A stretch of DNA of 25,175 nt from Oscillospiraceae bacterium (GTDB lineage Bacteria; Bacillota; Clostridia; UMGS1810): the NCBI GenBank assembly GCA_021629085.1, contig JAJXRJ010000019.1, forward strand, positions 14,204 through 39,378. Direction: 5' to 3'. Within the stretch, counting starts at the first letter, position 1. Each line of letters opens with the position of its first letter. Below the pieces are notes generated by a model. It saw nothing but the letters and a program-made list of their open reading frames with translations, did no database searches and was not told where the DNA came from. The translations under genes and the position numbers were made by a program. Positions 15,481-22,707 of this stretch are shown in pieces.

Positions 15481-17193
15481 TCATTTTAACGAGCCAAATC
15501 CCGCATTTTCTATACAAAGTTGGCCGTCTTTTCCCGTTAAAAGCGCTGCCAGCCGCATTGCGGGGGAATCGGAGGGCTCATCTTCCCGTACCACGGCAAA
15601 ATAATTGGTGGTCAAAGGATACGAGCCGTCTTTTAAGCTGGCCTCTGTGGGCGCGACGCCATCTACCGAAAGCAGTTTAAGATTTTCGTTTCCAACGACA
15701 GAGCCTGCTGTGTGAAAATAGTAAAACATGCTGTAGCCCAGTGCAAAGGCGCCCGGATTTTCCCGTTCAAAGTCTTGCACATCGGTCAATATGCTTGCCA
15801 TTAGCACCGAGGTGCGTTCCCGGCGGATATTTTCGTTGATTTCTTTGCCTTCTAAGAAAAACTTTTCCATCTGCGCATGGCTGCCGCTGTCATTATTGCG
15901 GCAGAATGCCGAAAACGGCGCGTCCGGCCCGCCAAGCTCATTCCAATTTTGAAATGCATTATCAATATAGATATCCTTGATTTGCCCGCTGGTCAAATTT
16001 TCGACCGGATTCTCCTTGCCAGTAAAGAACACCAGCGCTTCGTTTGCTATGGGGATGTATTTTAAGGAAACCCCTTTGGAGGCCGCAAGCGCCTTGACAT
16101 CGCTGTTGGGGTCGGGCACAAGGATGATGTCTGCTTCGCCGTTAATCAACCGTTCATAGGACGTGATGGTCTTGGTGTGCGTATTTGGAAAGGAAGGATG
16201 GTTTGCGGCGTTGTAAAACAGCGAATAATAGAGGGCAGTTGTAATGGGATACGAGGAGGTAGAGCCGTCAATGACAGGCATTTGGGTGTCCAGTCCATAA
16301 GACGCTGCCAGTGTGGTTGGCATTGCAGGGGCGTGGTTTCGAATTACAATGTTTAAGTATGAACTGATAAACTGTGCTGCTTCAAAGCGTGTCACTGTAT
16401 CCGCGGGGTGCAGGTAGATTTCGTCGTCGTTCAAATCCACCATGTCGTTGTCTACCCATTCTTCAAGTACCGGGATCCCGTTTTGGGAGAGCATTTTATA
16501 ATAAGGTTTTGCATATTGCGCCACGTCACCCCAGTCAAGCGCTGTTTCTATGCGCTGCTGTGCATATTCCGGATCTGTGGGGGTTTTATCCAAGGCCATT
16601 GCGTCAAGCGCGCGGGCTGCCATGGTGCACAGTTCCTGCTTTGTCACTTCCCGCTGCGGGAAAAAAGAATCCCCCTGTGCCAGTACACCGGCCTGTGTGA
16701 GCGCGGATATGTACGGTGCAAACCATGCTTGGGAAGGGACGTCGGAAAATTCATGTTTGCTTTCACCGCGAAAATCCAGCAGCCGCGTCAGGATGACTGC
16801 CATTTCCGCACGGGTGAGGGGTTTATCCCCATGAAAATAATTGTCTTGATCGCCCACCATAATACCGCGCCGGGAAACAAACGATGCAAAATAGTCACCG
16901 TAAACGGGGTCTAAGTCTGAAAACAGCATTTCACGAACACAAGCCGCTTCGATTTCTGTGCCGGGCTCGGCCAGGGCGTAGACAAACTCCCCGTCACTGC
17001 CGCTCATCGCAATTACTTTGCCGGTGTTTAAATCGCGTGCCACCACACTTTGCATATCACCCTTCAGCGCTTCTGGCAAAGCAAGGCACTGTATCACTTT
17101 TTCATTTGCTTGGGGTGCATTCGCCGCGCTAAATGCAGGAAAGCCTGCCATAACGCAGACGATCAGCATAAGCGCCACCCAACGTTTCAGCAT
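15481..17193 (-). CDS. SLH-anchored PstS-like periplasmic-binding-fold protein
   Basis: A 570-residue exported protein combining cell-wall anchoring and ligand binding. Residues 1-24 are a signal peptide ending AFSAANA, with no lipobox cysteine. Three SLH-like modules cover about 92-139 (GDKPLTRAEMAVILTRLL), 149-198 (SDVPSQAWFAPYISALTQAGVL) and 225-281 (HPADTVTRFEAAQFISSYL). From about residue 306 a PstS-like phosphate-binding domain begins, with DGSTSSYPIT, then ENPVENLTSGQIKDIYI, WNELGG and CRNNDSGSHAQMEKFF (the R-x-x-x-SG[ST] ligand loop). Typical PstS is a lipoprotein beside pstCAB; here anchoring is by SLH modules and no pst transporter gene is adjacent. It may be a surface phosphate scavenger or sensor, or bind another anion. 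AAAGGGTGG precedes the ATG. Confidence 0.88.
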   Translation of the reverse strand: MLKRWVALMLIVCVMAGFPAFSAANAPQANEKVIQCLALPEALKGDMQSVVARDLNTGKVIAMSGSDGEFVYALAEPGTEIEAACVREMLFSDLDPVYGDYFASFVSRRGIMVGDQDNYFHGDKPLTRAEMAVILTRLLDFRGESKHEFSDVPSQAWFAPYISALTQAGVLAQGDSFFPQREVTKQELCTMAARALDAMALDKTPTDPEYAQQRIETALDWGDVAQYAKPYYKMLSQNGIPVLEEWVDNDMVDLNDDEIYLHPADTVTRFEAAQFISSYLNIVIRNHAPAMPTTLAASYGLDTQMPVIDGSTSSYPITTALYYSLFYNAANHPSFPNTHTKTITSYERLINGEADIILVPDPNSDVKALAASKGVSLKYIPIANEALVFFTGKENPVENLTSGQIKDIYIDNAFQNWNELGGPDAPFSAFCRNNDSGSHAQMEKFFLEGKEINENIRRERTSVLMASILTDVQDFERENPGAFALGYSMFYYFHTAGSVVGNENLKLLSVDGVAPTEASLKDGSYPLTTNYFAVVREDEPSDSPAMRLAALLTGKDGQLCIENAGFGSLK

Positions 17194-17229
17194 TTAAACC
17201 ACCCTTTCCCTGTTTTTCTTCTTTATTAT

Positions 17230-17263
17230 ATTATAGCGCGCTGCAATTGGCATTGTCAATTGC
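17230..17263 (-). promoter_or_regulatory. Promoter of the SLH-PstS gene with an inverted repeat on the -35
   Basis: On the minus strand TTGACA (17254-17259) and TATAAT (17230-17235) are 18 bp apart, facing the gene at 17193. A perfect 7-bp inverted repeat, GCAATTG (17243-17249) and CAATTGC (17257-17263) with a 7-base gap, covers the -35 and the spacer. This is a plausible operator. It does not resemble the direct-repeat PhoP boxes of B. subtilis. Confidence 0.65.
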
Positions 17264-17306
17264 TTTGCACAGGATGGAATTTGAAAAAATTATTTTTCTT
17301 TCGCTA

Positions 17307-17335
17307 TTGAAAATCCGTTTTGTTTGTAGTATAAT
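17307..17335 (+). promoter_or_regulatory. SRP RNA promoter
   Basis: TTGAAA (17307-17312) and TATAAT (17330-17335) are separated by exactly 17 bp. Initiation about 7 bases later would fall at 17342-17344, the first base of the terminal helix of the SRP RNA. Confidence 0.85.
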
Positions 17336-17342
17336 AAAAAAC

Positions 17343-17613
17343 GGTCGTACAACCGGGGAGGTAGCGGTGCCCTGTACTTGCAATCCGCTATAGCAAGGGT
17401 TATGTCTAATTTGAGGGTCACGCTTTGTGTGGTCTGCACCCTGTAAGTGGTGTTGAGGGTCGGGTCTCATGCAATACGGGGCTGTGAAACCGGTCAGGTG
17501 GGGAACCAAGCAGCCGTAAGCAGTTTTTCGTATGTGCCGTGAGGAAGCCCGGTCTGAGCTAACTGCAGGGCGGCGCATGGAAAGGTGCATTCGACTTTTA
17601 GATGTACGGCCAT
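17343..17613 (+). ncRNA. ffs: Signal recognition particle RNA, large (Alu-containing) type
   Basis: About 270 nt of the Bacillus/Clostridium-type SRP RNA (scRNA/6S-like). The Alu part has GGGGAGGTAGCGGTGCCCTG followed by TGCAATCCGCTATAGCAAGG and GTAAGTGGTGTTGAGG. The S domain has GTGAAACCGGTCAGG, a GGAA tetraloop (17502-17505) and AAGCAGCCGTAAGC, which form the Ffh-binding helix 8. GAGCTAACTGCAG returns on the 3' side. The 5' end GGTCGTACA (17343-17351) pairs over 9 bases with TGTACGGCC (17603-17611), forming helix 1 and fixing both ends; ATTTATTTT follows as a termination tract. The RNA with Ffh targets membrane and secreted proteins to SecYEG. The position just upstream of dnaX matches B. 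subtilis scr. The apical helix-8 pairs are GG/CC where the common sequence has CC/GG. Confidence 0.95.
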
Positions 17614-17648
17614 TTATTTTACATAAAATTTAGAAAGGTGGAATTTTT

Positions 17649-19313
17649 ATGGGTTATATGGCGCTTTACCGCAAATGGCGTCCACTGGTATTTGACGACG
17701 TGATTGGACAAGCCCATATTACCGCCACTTTGAAAAATGAAATAAAGGCCGGGAAGATTGCGCATGCCTATCTGTTTACCGGCACGCGCGGAACGGGCAA
17801 AACCTCCACTGCAAAAATTATGAGCCGTGCCGTCAACTGTAAAGCACCTGTGAATGGAAACCCATGCAATGAATGCGAAATTTGCAAGGCAGAACTGAAT
17901 GAAACGGTGCTTGATGTGATTGAGATTGACGCAGCATCCAACACCGGCGTGGACAATATTCGCTCCATCATCGAGCAGGTGCAGTATAAGCCGACGGTGG
18001 GGCGCTACAAGGTGTATATCATTGACGAGGTGCACATGCTGTCACAGGGGGCGTTCAACGCACTTTTAAAAACACTGGAAGAGCCGCCGGCGCACGTGAT
18101 TTTTATTTTAGCCACCACTGAGATCCACAAGGTGCCGGCCACCATTTTGTCCAGATGCCAGCGGTTTGACTTTAAAACCATTTCAGTGGAAGAAATTGCG
18201 CAGCGGATAAAGGAAATCCTTGCAAAAGAGGGGCTTTTGGCCGACGACGAGGCCATCCATTACATTGCATATTTGGGGGATGGCTCCATGCGGGATGCGC
18301 TAAGTATTTTAGACCAATGCCTGGCATTTGGACACGATGGTTTGACCTATCAGAATGTGGCCGACATTGTGGGGGCGTTTGATGACCAGGCGCTGTTTTT
18401 GATTGCAGAAGCCATTTGCAACCGTGATACAAAAGAGACCATCCGTCTGTTTGAGGACATGGCGGACAACGGCAAAAATATGGATTCCTTTGCAAGCGGT
18501 ATGCTGGATGTATTCCGGCAGCTGATGCTGGCAAAGATTTCGGATGGGATGCTCAAACAAAGCTATTCAGATGAAAGAAATGAGCGAATCAACCGTGTTG
18601 CTTCCAGCTTTTCCAAAGAGGCGCTGCTAAGCTGCATTGAGGTGTTAAACGAGCTTTTAAACAACTTAAAATTTCATACCATGCCGCGTGTTTTAATTGA
18701 AACTGCGCTTATCCGAATGACACAGCCAACCTTGGACGATAGCCCGGCGGCAATGCTTGCACGGATCCGTGCGCTGGAAGACCAGTTAAACGGCGTGCAG
18801 ATTGTGACGACGCCGCCAACGCCAGCATCTGGTTCGGCGCCGGAATCAAAAAAGGCACAGGTAAAAATGGATGCGCCGCCAAAAAAAGTGGATACAAAAC
18901 CGCCCCAAACGCCGTTAACGGATGAAATTTCACCGCTAAAACCACAGCAAACGGTTTCATCGCCGAGCAGTGCCGAAGAAGATTTGCACAAAATTTCCGA
19001 TCACTGGAGCGAGGTTACAGACGCACTGTTTAAAATGCAAAAGCTTACGCTTTGTTCTGATTTGATGGGCACCAAGGTGTGTGCAGAGGACGGCGGTTTG
19101 ACACTCTATGTGACGGATGCAGGCAAAAAAGAGCGGCTTTCAAAAAAGGAAACGTTAAAAGAAATTGAAAATTGTGTGCGGTCGCGGTTTGGAAGCGATG
19201 TGCAAATCCGGGTAGAAACCGCGGCAAAAGCAGAAGAAACACAGGCGGGCTCTGTGTTTGAGAGCTTAAAAAACTTTTCAAAGGACTTTCCTGAAAATTT
19301 TAAGCTTGAATAG
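17649..19313 (+). CDS. dnaX: DNA polymerase III subunits gamma/tau
   Basis: DnaX is the AAA+ clamp-loader motor of the replicative polymerase. The 554-residue product has Walker A GTRGTGKT at 45-52, a zinc module with C64, C73, C76 and C79 (NCKAPVNGNPCNECEIC), Walker B VYIIDEVH (D126, E127), sensor 1 ATTEIHKVP, and the SRC motif with R169. Domain III runs to about residue 375. A Pro/Lys-rich linker (about 385-440) then leads to a small C-terminal tau domain. Two A-rich slippery sites in the linker could give a shorter gamma form (see 18848-18925). The ATG at 17649 follows AAGGTG by 8 bases. The usual downstream partners ebfC/yaaK and recR are replaced here by hom. Confidence 0.96.
   Translation: MGYMALYRKWRPLVFDDVIGQAHITATLKNEIKAGKIAHAYLFTGTRGTGKTSTAKIMSRAVNCKAPVNGNPCNECEICKAELNETVLDVIEIDAASNTGVDNIRSIIEQVQYKPTVGRYKVYIIDEVHMLSQGAFNALLKTLEEPPAHVIFILATTEIHKVPATILSRCQRFDFKTISVEEIAQRIKEILAKEGLLADDEAIHYIAYLGDGSMRDALSILDQCLAFGHDGLTYQNVADIVGAFDDQALFLIAEAICNRDTKETIRLFEDMADNGKNMDSFASGMLDVFRQLMLAKISDGMLKQSYSDERNERINRVASSFSKEALLSCIEVLNELLNNLKFHTMPRVLIETALIRMTQPTLDDSPAAMLARIRALEDQLNGVQIVTTPPTPASGSAPESKKAQVKMDAPPKKVDTKPPQTPLTDEISPLKPQQTVSSPSSAEEDLHKISDHWSEVTDALFKMQKLTLCSDLMGTKVCAEDGGLTLYVTDAGKKERLSKKETLKEIENCVRSRFGSDVQIRVETAAKAEETQAGSVFESLKNFSKDFPENFKLE
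18848..18925 (+). promoter_or_regulatory. Candidate -1 frameshift site(s) in dnaX
   Basis: The heptamer A AAA AAG occurs at 18848-18854 with AAA AAG as zero-frame codons (Lys401, Lys402), the same sequence and phase as the programmed site of E. coli dnaX. A second in-phase run, A AAA AAA, is at 18881-18887. Slipping back one base at either leads to the same stop, TGA at 18923-18925. From the first site this adds 23 residues and yields a product of about 425 residues, close to E. coli gamma (431). I see no upstream SD-like stimulator and no convincing downstream hairpin, so activity is inferred. Confidence 0.45.
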
Positions 19314-19358
19314 GCTGTAGGCGAGCAAACACAGCTGTTTTCGGCGTTTTGAAAATAT

Positions 19359-19387
19359 TTGACAAAATTTGCCCGGCGTGTTATAAT
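19359..19387 (+). promoter_or_regulatory. Consensus promoter of hom-lysC
   Basis: TTGACA (19359-19364), a 17-bp spacer, then TATAAT (19382-19387) preceded by TG at 19379-19380. Every element matches the sigma-A consensus. Only 34 bases separate it from the hom start, leaving no room for a T-box or lysine riboswitch in the leader. Confidence 0.9.
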
Positions 19388-19421
19388 TACGAAGTTATTG
19401 AAATCTTGCGGAGGTGCGCAT

Positions 19422-20645
19422 ATGGTAAACATAGCGATTATTGGATTTGGTGTTGTTGGTTCGGGCGTTTATGAGGTGATTCGGAAGAATTTTGAAAGTA
19501 TCACACGAAAAGCCGGCACCGAAATCAATATCAAATCCATCATCGATATCCGCGACTTTTCCGATCATCCGGAAAGCGGCCTCTTTAAAAAAGATTTTGA
19601 TGCGGTTTTAAACGACCCGGAAATTGATATTGTTGTTGAAGTGATGGGCGGGTTAGACCCTGCTTATTCCTATACAAAGGCGGCGCTTGAACACAAAAAG
19701 AGTGTTGTCACCTCGAATAAGGAGCTGGTGGCAACCCATGGAGACGAGCTTTTAAAGATTGCATATGAAAACAATGTAAAATACTTATTTGAAGCAAGTG
19801 TGGGCGGCGGTATTCCCATTATCCGGCCGTTAAAGCTTTGCCTTGCCGCCAATGAAATTACAGAAATTGTTGGGATTTTAAACGGCACAACCAATTACAT
19901 CCTCACGCAAATGATTAAGGAAGGAAAATCGTTTGAGGAAGCGCTTTTGGAGGCGCAGCAAAAGGGATATGCTGAGCGCAATCCCGCAGCGGATGTGGAA
20001 GGGCACGATGCTTGCAGAAAAATTTGTATTTTGTCATCCCTGGTGTTCGGCAAGCATATTGATTATAAAGAGGTCTCCACAGAGGGAATTACAAACCTTA
20101 CCTTAACGGATGTGGAATACGCGGATAAGATGGGATATGCGATCAAGCTTTTGGGATACAGCAAGCTTGTAGACGGAAAAGTGGATGTGCGGGTTGCGCC
20201 CATGCTGGTAGAAAAATCGCATCCGCTCGCCACAGTGGACGATGTGTTTAACGGTATCTTGGTAAAAGGGGATGCAATTGGCGATGCGATGTTTTATGGG
20301 CGCGGCGCGGGGAAACTGCCCACTGCAAGCGCTGTGGTGGCTGATATTATTGATATTGCCAAAAACCCGGGAAGTGAAAACGCCGTCATGTGGAGCCGGA
20401 GTGCACATTCCATTCTTTTGGATCCTGACGAGTCAATTGCTGCATTTTTTGTGCGGGTGGAAACTGCCGACAAGCCCGGGACAACAGCAAACATCAAGTC
20501 GGTGTTTGGAGATGTGACCATTCTCGACATGCAGGATGGCGAGCTTGGCTTTATTACCGCACCTGTGCGGGAAGGTGACATCAAAGCAATCCTTACCAAT
20601 TTGGATAACAAGGTAGTTAGTACACTTCGGATATTAGACGAATAG
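19422..20645 (+). CDS. hom: Homoserine dehydrogenase
   Basis: This enzyme reduces aspartate semialdehyde to homoserine with NAD(P)H, at the branch to threonine and methionine. The 407 residues contain the N-terminal Rossmann loop IAIIGFGVVGSGVYEV, VVTSNKELVA, the catalytic-domain signature EASVGGGIPIIRPL, GILNGTTNYILTQM and YAERNPAADVEGHDACRKI, then AGKLPTASAVVADIIDI. A C-terminal ACT domain of about 80 residues (FFVRVETADKPGTTANIKSVFGD) suggests feedback control, usually by threonine. The start is ATG 19422 with GGAGGTG upstream; the longer reading from 19359 begins inside the promoter. It is followed after 26 bases by lysC, forming an aspartate-pathway operon. thrB and thrC are not here. 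Confidence 0.96.
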   Translation: MVNIAIIGFGVVGSGVYEVIRKNFESITRKAGTEINIKSIIDIRDFSDHPESGLFKKDFDAVLNDPEIDIVVEVMGGLDPAYSYTKAALEHKKSVVTSNKELVATHGDELLKIAYENNVKYLFEASVGGGIPIIRPLKLCLAANEITEIVGILNGTTNYILTQMIKEGKSFEEALLEAQQKGYAERNPAADVEGHDACRKICILSSLVFGKHIDYKEVSTEGITNLTLTDVEYADKMGYAIKLLGYSKLVDGKVDVRVAPMLVEKSHPLATVDDVFNGILVKGDAIGDAMFYGRGAGKLPTASAVVADIIDIAKNPGSENAVMWSRSAHSILLDPDESIAAFFVRVETADKPGTTANIKSVFGDVTILDMQDGELGFITAPVREGDIKAILTNLDNKVVSTLRILDE

Positions 20646-20671
20646 CAGGAACGAGGCAGGAGGTTGAAAAC

Positions 20672-21883
20672 GTGGCTTTAATCGTACAAAAATTTGGCGG
20701 CAGCTCAGTTGCCAACAAAGAGCGGGTGGAAAATGTTGCCCGGCGAATTATTGAAACCTATCAAAAGGGGAACTCGGTTGTTGTGGTTGTGTCCGCACAG
20801 GGAGATACCACGGATGATTTAATTGAAAAGGCACGGGAAATTACGGATTATCCCTCCAAACGTGAAATGGATATGCTGCTTTCTACGGGTGAGCAGATTT
20901 CAATTTCCCTGCTTGCCATGGCCATTCATGCACAGGGCTTCCCGGCAATTTCCCTGACGGGTTGGCAAGTGGGTATGCAGACGGATTGCAACTATTCCAA
21001 TGCCAGAATTTTAGATTTAAAGGCAGAGCGCGTGCGGCGAGAACTGGAAAATAAAAACATTGTTATTGTTGCAGGTTTTCAGGGGATTGACCGGTTTGAG
21101 GATATTACAACGCTGGGCCGTGGCGGTTCGGATACATCGGCAGTTGCATTGGCAGCAGCGCTCCATGCGGACCTTTGTGAGATTTATACTGATGTGGACG
21201 GTGTTTATACAGCGGATCCGCGGGTAGTAAAATCAGCCAGAAAGCTTGATGATATTTCTTTTGATGAGATGCTGGAGCTTGCCAGCATGGGTGCAAATGT
21301 GTTACATAATCGTTCCGTGGAGATGGCAAAGAAATACAATGTCAACCTTTGTGTGCGATCAAGCTTAAATCACAATGAAGGTACAATTGTCAGAGAGGTG
21401 AATGATATGGAAAAGATGTTGGTAAAAGGGGTTGCGCACGATTATGATGTTGCGCGGATTGCCCTGTGTGATATTGAAGACAAACCCGGTGTTGCGTTCC
21501 GGATTTTCTCACTGCTTTCAAAATATGGTATCAATGTCGATATTATTTTGCAGTCCATTGGCCGGCACGACCGCAAAGACATCAGCTTTACAGTCACCAA
21601 AACCAATCTTCCGGTTGCTGTCAAAGTGCTGGAGGAAAACAAAGCCACAATTGGATTTAGCGAAATGAATACCACCGATACCGTTGCCAAGGTATCTATT
21701 GTAGGGGCTGGTATGGTCAATAACCCCGGCGTTGCCTCCCGTATGTTTGAAGCACTCTATGAAGCCGGCGTCAATATTCATATGATTTCCACTTCTGAAA
21801 TTAAAGTGTCGGTGCTAATCAGTGCCAGAAATGTAGAAAAGGCTGTCAATGCAATTCACGACAAATTCAATCTTGGAGATTAA
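20672..21883 (+). CDS. lysC: Aspartate kinase
   Basis: Aspartokinase phosphorylates aspartate, the first committed step to lysine, threonine and methionine. The 403 residues match the B. subtilis aspartokinase II layout. The kinase domain runs to about residue 240, with VQKFGGSSVANKERV, LSTGEQISISLLAMA, LGRGGSDTSAVALAAAL and YTDVDGVYTADPRVV. Two ACT domains follow (DYDVARIALCDIEDKPGVAF and VAKVSIVGAGMVNNPGVASR), the usual site of lysine feedback. The start is GTG 20672, 8 bases after AGGAGG. An internal ribosome site with ATG at codon 246 may give a separate beta subunit. It is co-transcribed with hom, with no leader regulator seen. Confidence 0.96.
   Translation: MALIVQKFGGSSVANKERVENVARRIIETYQKGNSVVVVVSAQGDTTDDLIEKAREITDYPSKREMDMLLSTGEQISISLLAMAIHAQGFPAISLTGWQVGMQTDCNYSNARILDLKAERVRRELENKNIVIVAGFQGIDRFEDITTLGRGGSDTSAVALAAALHADLCEIYTDVDGVYTADPRVVKSARKLDDISFDEMLELASMGANVLHNRSVEMAKKYNVNLCVRSSLNHNEGTIVREVNDMEKMLVKGVAHDYDVARIALCDIEDKPGVAFRIFSLLSKYGINVDIILQSIGRHDRKDISFTVTKTNLPVAVKVLEENKATIGFSEMNTTDTVAKVSIVGAGMVNNPGVASRMFEALYEAGVNIHMISTSEIKVSVLISARNVEKAVNAIHDKFNLGD
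21393..21409 (+). promoter_or_regulatory. Internal ribosome site and start for a lysC beta subunit
   Basis: GAGAGGTG (21393-21400), then 6 bases, then an in-frame ATG (21407-21409) at codon 246 of lysC. Translation from here gives 158 residues covering both ACT domains. B. subtilis aspartokinase II is known to be alpha2-beta2, with beta made from an internal in-frame start at the corresponding place (408-residue alpha, 163-residue beta). The same GAGAGGTG serves copA in this window. Confidence 0.7.
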
Positions 21884-21888
21884 ATACC

Positions 21889-21931
21889 CTAAAGGGAATA
21901 CATTGTGCAGTCTGCAATGTATTCCCTTTAG
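21889..21931 (+). repeat. Perfect 17-bp inverted repeat between lysC and rlmB
   Basis: CTAAAGGGAATACATTG (21889-21905) and its exact complement (21915-21931) enclose a 9-base loop. The stem starts 5 bases after the lysC stop and ends shortly before the rlmB ribosome site. No T run follows (CCTAGATG), so it is not a standard terminator. It may be an RNA-stabilising or processing hairpin, or act as a weak terminator. Confidence 0.8.
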
Positions 21932-21949
21932 CCTAGATGAGGATGTTTT

Positions 21950-22684
21950 ATGGATAAGATAGAAGGCAGAAATCCAGTGCTGGAGGCGCTTAGCTCTGGG
22001 CGGGAAATTGACAAAATCTTTATAAAAAAAGGCGATTTTTCCGGTACGTTAAAAAAAATCGCCGCTATGGCCAGAGCACGGCGGATTGTGTTGGTGGAGA
22101 CAGAAAAAGGCAAGCTGGATGCCATGAGCGAAACGAAGGCGCACCAAGGCGTTATTGCGGTAGCGCCGGTGCGGGAATATGCTTCAGTGGAAGATATTTT
22201 GGCTGTGGCACAAAAAAAACAAAAGCCAAATTTGATTGTTATTACAGATGGAATTAATGACCCGCACAATTTAGGCGCGATTATCCGGACGGCAAACGCC
22301 GCTGGCGCGGACGGCGTGATTATTGCCAAGCGTCACAGTGTGGGGCTGAGCAGTGTGGTTGCCAAGGCATCTGCCGGTGCAGTGGAGTTTACGCCGGTTG
22401 CAAAGGTTTCCAACATTGCTCAAACCATTCAAATGCTGAAAAAGCAAAATATTTGGGTAATAGGAGCGGATATGAATGGGCAAAATACCATTTATAATCA
22501 TGACTTTTCAGGCAATGTAGCAATTGTTATTGGCAGTGAAGGGGCAGGAATTTCACGCGTTGTAAAAGAAGCATGTGATTTCTTAGTTAAAATTCCAATG
22601 TATGGCGAAATTTCCTCCTTAAATGCCTCGGTTGCTGGTGCGCTGATGATTTATGAAGCGGTTCGAAAACGAGAAGCTTTATAA
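21950..22684 (+). CDS. rlmB: 23S rRNA (guanosine-2'-O-)-methyltransferase RlmB / TrmH family
   Basis: A 244-residue SPOUT-class RNA methyltransferase, probably methylating the 2'-O of G2251 in the 23S rRNA P loop with S-adenosylmethionine. The N-terminal substrate-binding domain (about 1-80) begins DKIEGRNPVLEAL, as in RlmB. The catalytic knot shows NDPHNLGAIIRTANAAG, VIGSEGAGISRVV and IPMYGEISSLNASVAGALMIYE, the three SPOUT motifs. ATG 21950 follows a GAGG at 21938-21941; an ATG at 21943 is not in this frame. It is followed after 23 bases by copA. B. subtilis YacO is the analogous protein, where it neighbours cysS and mrnC; that context is missing here, so target specificity rests on sequence motifs. 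Confidence 0.9.
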   Translation: MDKIEGRNPVLEALSSGREIDKIFIKKGDFSGTLKKIAAMARARRIVLVETEKGKLDAMSETKAHQGVIAVAPVREYASVEDILAVAQKKQKPNLIVITDGINDPHNLGAIIRTANAAGADGVIIAKRHSVGLSSVVAKASAGAVEFTPVAKVSNIAQTIQMLKKQNIWVIGADMNGQNTIYNHDFSGNVAIVIGSEGAGISRVVKEACDFLVKIPMYGEISSLNASVAGALMIYEAVRKREAL

Positions 22685-22707
22685 TCGTGGATGAGAGGTG
22701 TCAAGTT

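Noticed and set aside
19314..19345. Possible terminator after dnaX around ACACAGCTGTTTT
   Set aside because: Pairing is limited to a few bases around CAGCTG, with mismatches, and the T run is inside the stem.
19388..19421. Possible T-box or lysine riboswitch before hom
   Set aside because: Only about 34 bases separate the -10 box from the start codon, far too short for either element, and no T-box motif is present.
19359..19421. Upstream ATG that would extend homoserine dehydrogenase by 21 residues
   Set aside because: It coincides with the consensus promoter and lacks a ribosome site; the start at 19422 has a strong one and fits the Rossmann N-terminus.
22687..22707. GTG start for copA adding seven residues
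   Set aside because: The added stretch contains the GAGAGGTG ribosome site for ATG 22708, and the family normally starts just before the HMA domain.
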